A stretch of DNA of 5,865 nt from Paracoccaceae bacterium (GTDB lineage: Bacteria; Pseudomonadota; Alphaproteobacteria; Rhodobacterales; Rhodobacteraceae): NCBI GenBank assembly GCA_004566265.1, contig SPLB01000363.1, forward strand, positions 1 to 5,865, given 5' to 3'. Within the stretch, counting starts at the first letter, position 1; each line of letters opens with the position of its first letter. The notes beneath the pieces were generated by a model. The model was not told where the DNA came from. It worked only from the letters and a program-made list of their open reading frames with translations, and made no database searches. Below are positions 5,856-5,865 of the stretch, piece after piece. The position numbers and the translations under genes are program-made.

Positions 5856-5865
5856 TTTTCCGCCT

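Noticed and set aside
5781..5865. tRNA-Glu 3' end as an integration site for a mobile element
   Set aside because: tRNA genes are common att sites, but only 10 bases follow the CCA, with no integrase gene and no second copy of the tRNA 3' end in the window.

Overview
This looks like ordinary chromosomal sequence from an alphaproteobacterium, most likely a member of the Rhodobacteraceae (Roseobacter group). The basis is the GC-rich, GC3-biased coding sequence, protein sequences typical of that family, and the order hom - glpX - recJ - tRNA-Glu. I recall that order as common in that family but could not check it. I see no insertion sequence, phage gene, CRISPR array, toxin-antitoxin pair or other mobile or defence module. 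Nothing here convincingly amounts to an undescribed system.

Left part (1-1301). The window opens inside the 3' end of a pirin-family gene on the plus strand. It converges on a TetR-family regulator gene on the minus strand. A perfect 13-bp hairpin between them contains the tetR stop codon. The tetR gene diverges from a small predicted lipoprotein gene. The 137-bp gap between these two start codons holds a TetR-type inverted repeat close to the tetR start and a cluster of short TGTGC repeats in front of the lipoprotein gene.

Middle and right part (1302-5865). Homoserine dehydrogenase (hom), class II fructose-1,6-bisphosphatase (glpX) and the single-strand exonuclease gene recJ follow on the plus strand. 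A clear Rho-independent terminator separates glpX from recJ. After recJ come a possible weak terminator, a plausible stable-RNA promoter and a complete tRNA-Glu(UUC) gene with encoded CCA.

The genes do not form one pathway. Hom feeds threonine and methionine synthesis, GlpX serves gluconeogenesis, RecJ serves DNA repair, and the tRNA serves translation. The grouping reads as a conserved housekeeping neighbourhood. The gaps are all under 175 bp and hold the regulatory candidates listed here. The most interesting leads are the tetR operator next to an almost leaderless start, the hairpin over the tetR stop, and the recJ promoter that must overlap or lie upstream of the glpX terminator.
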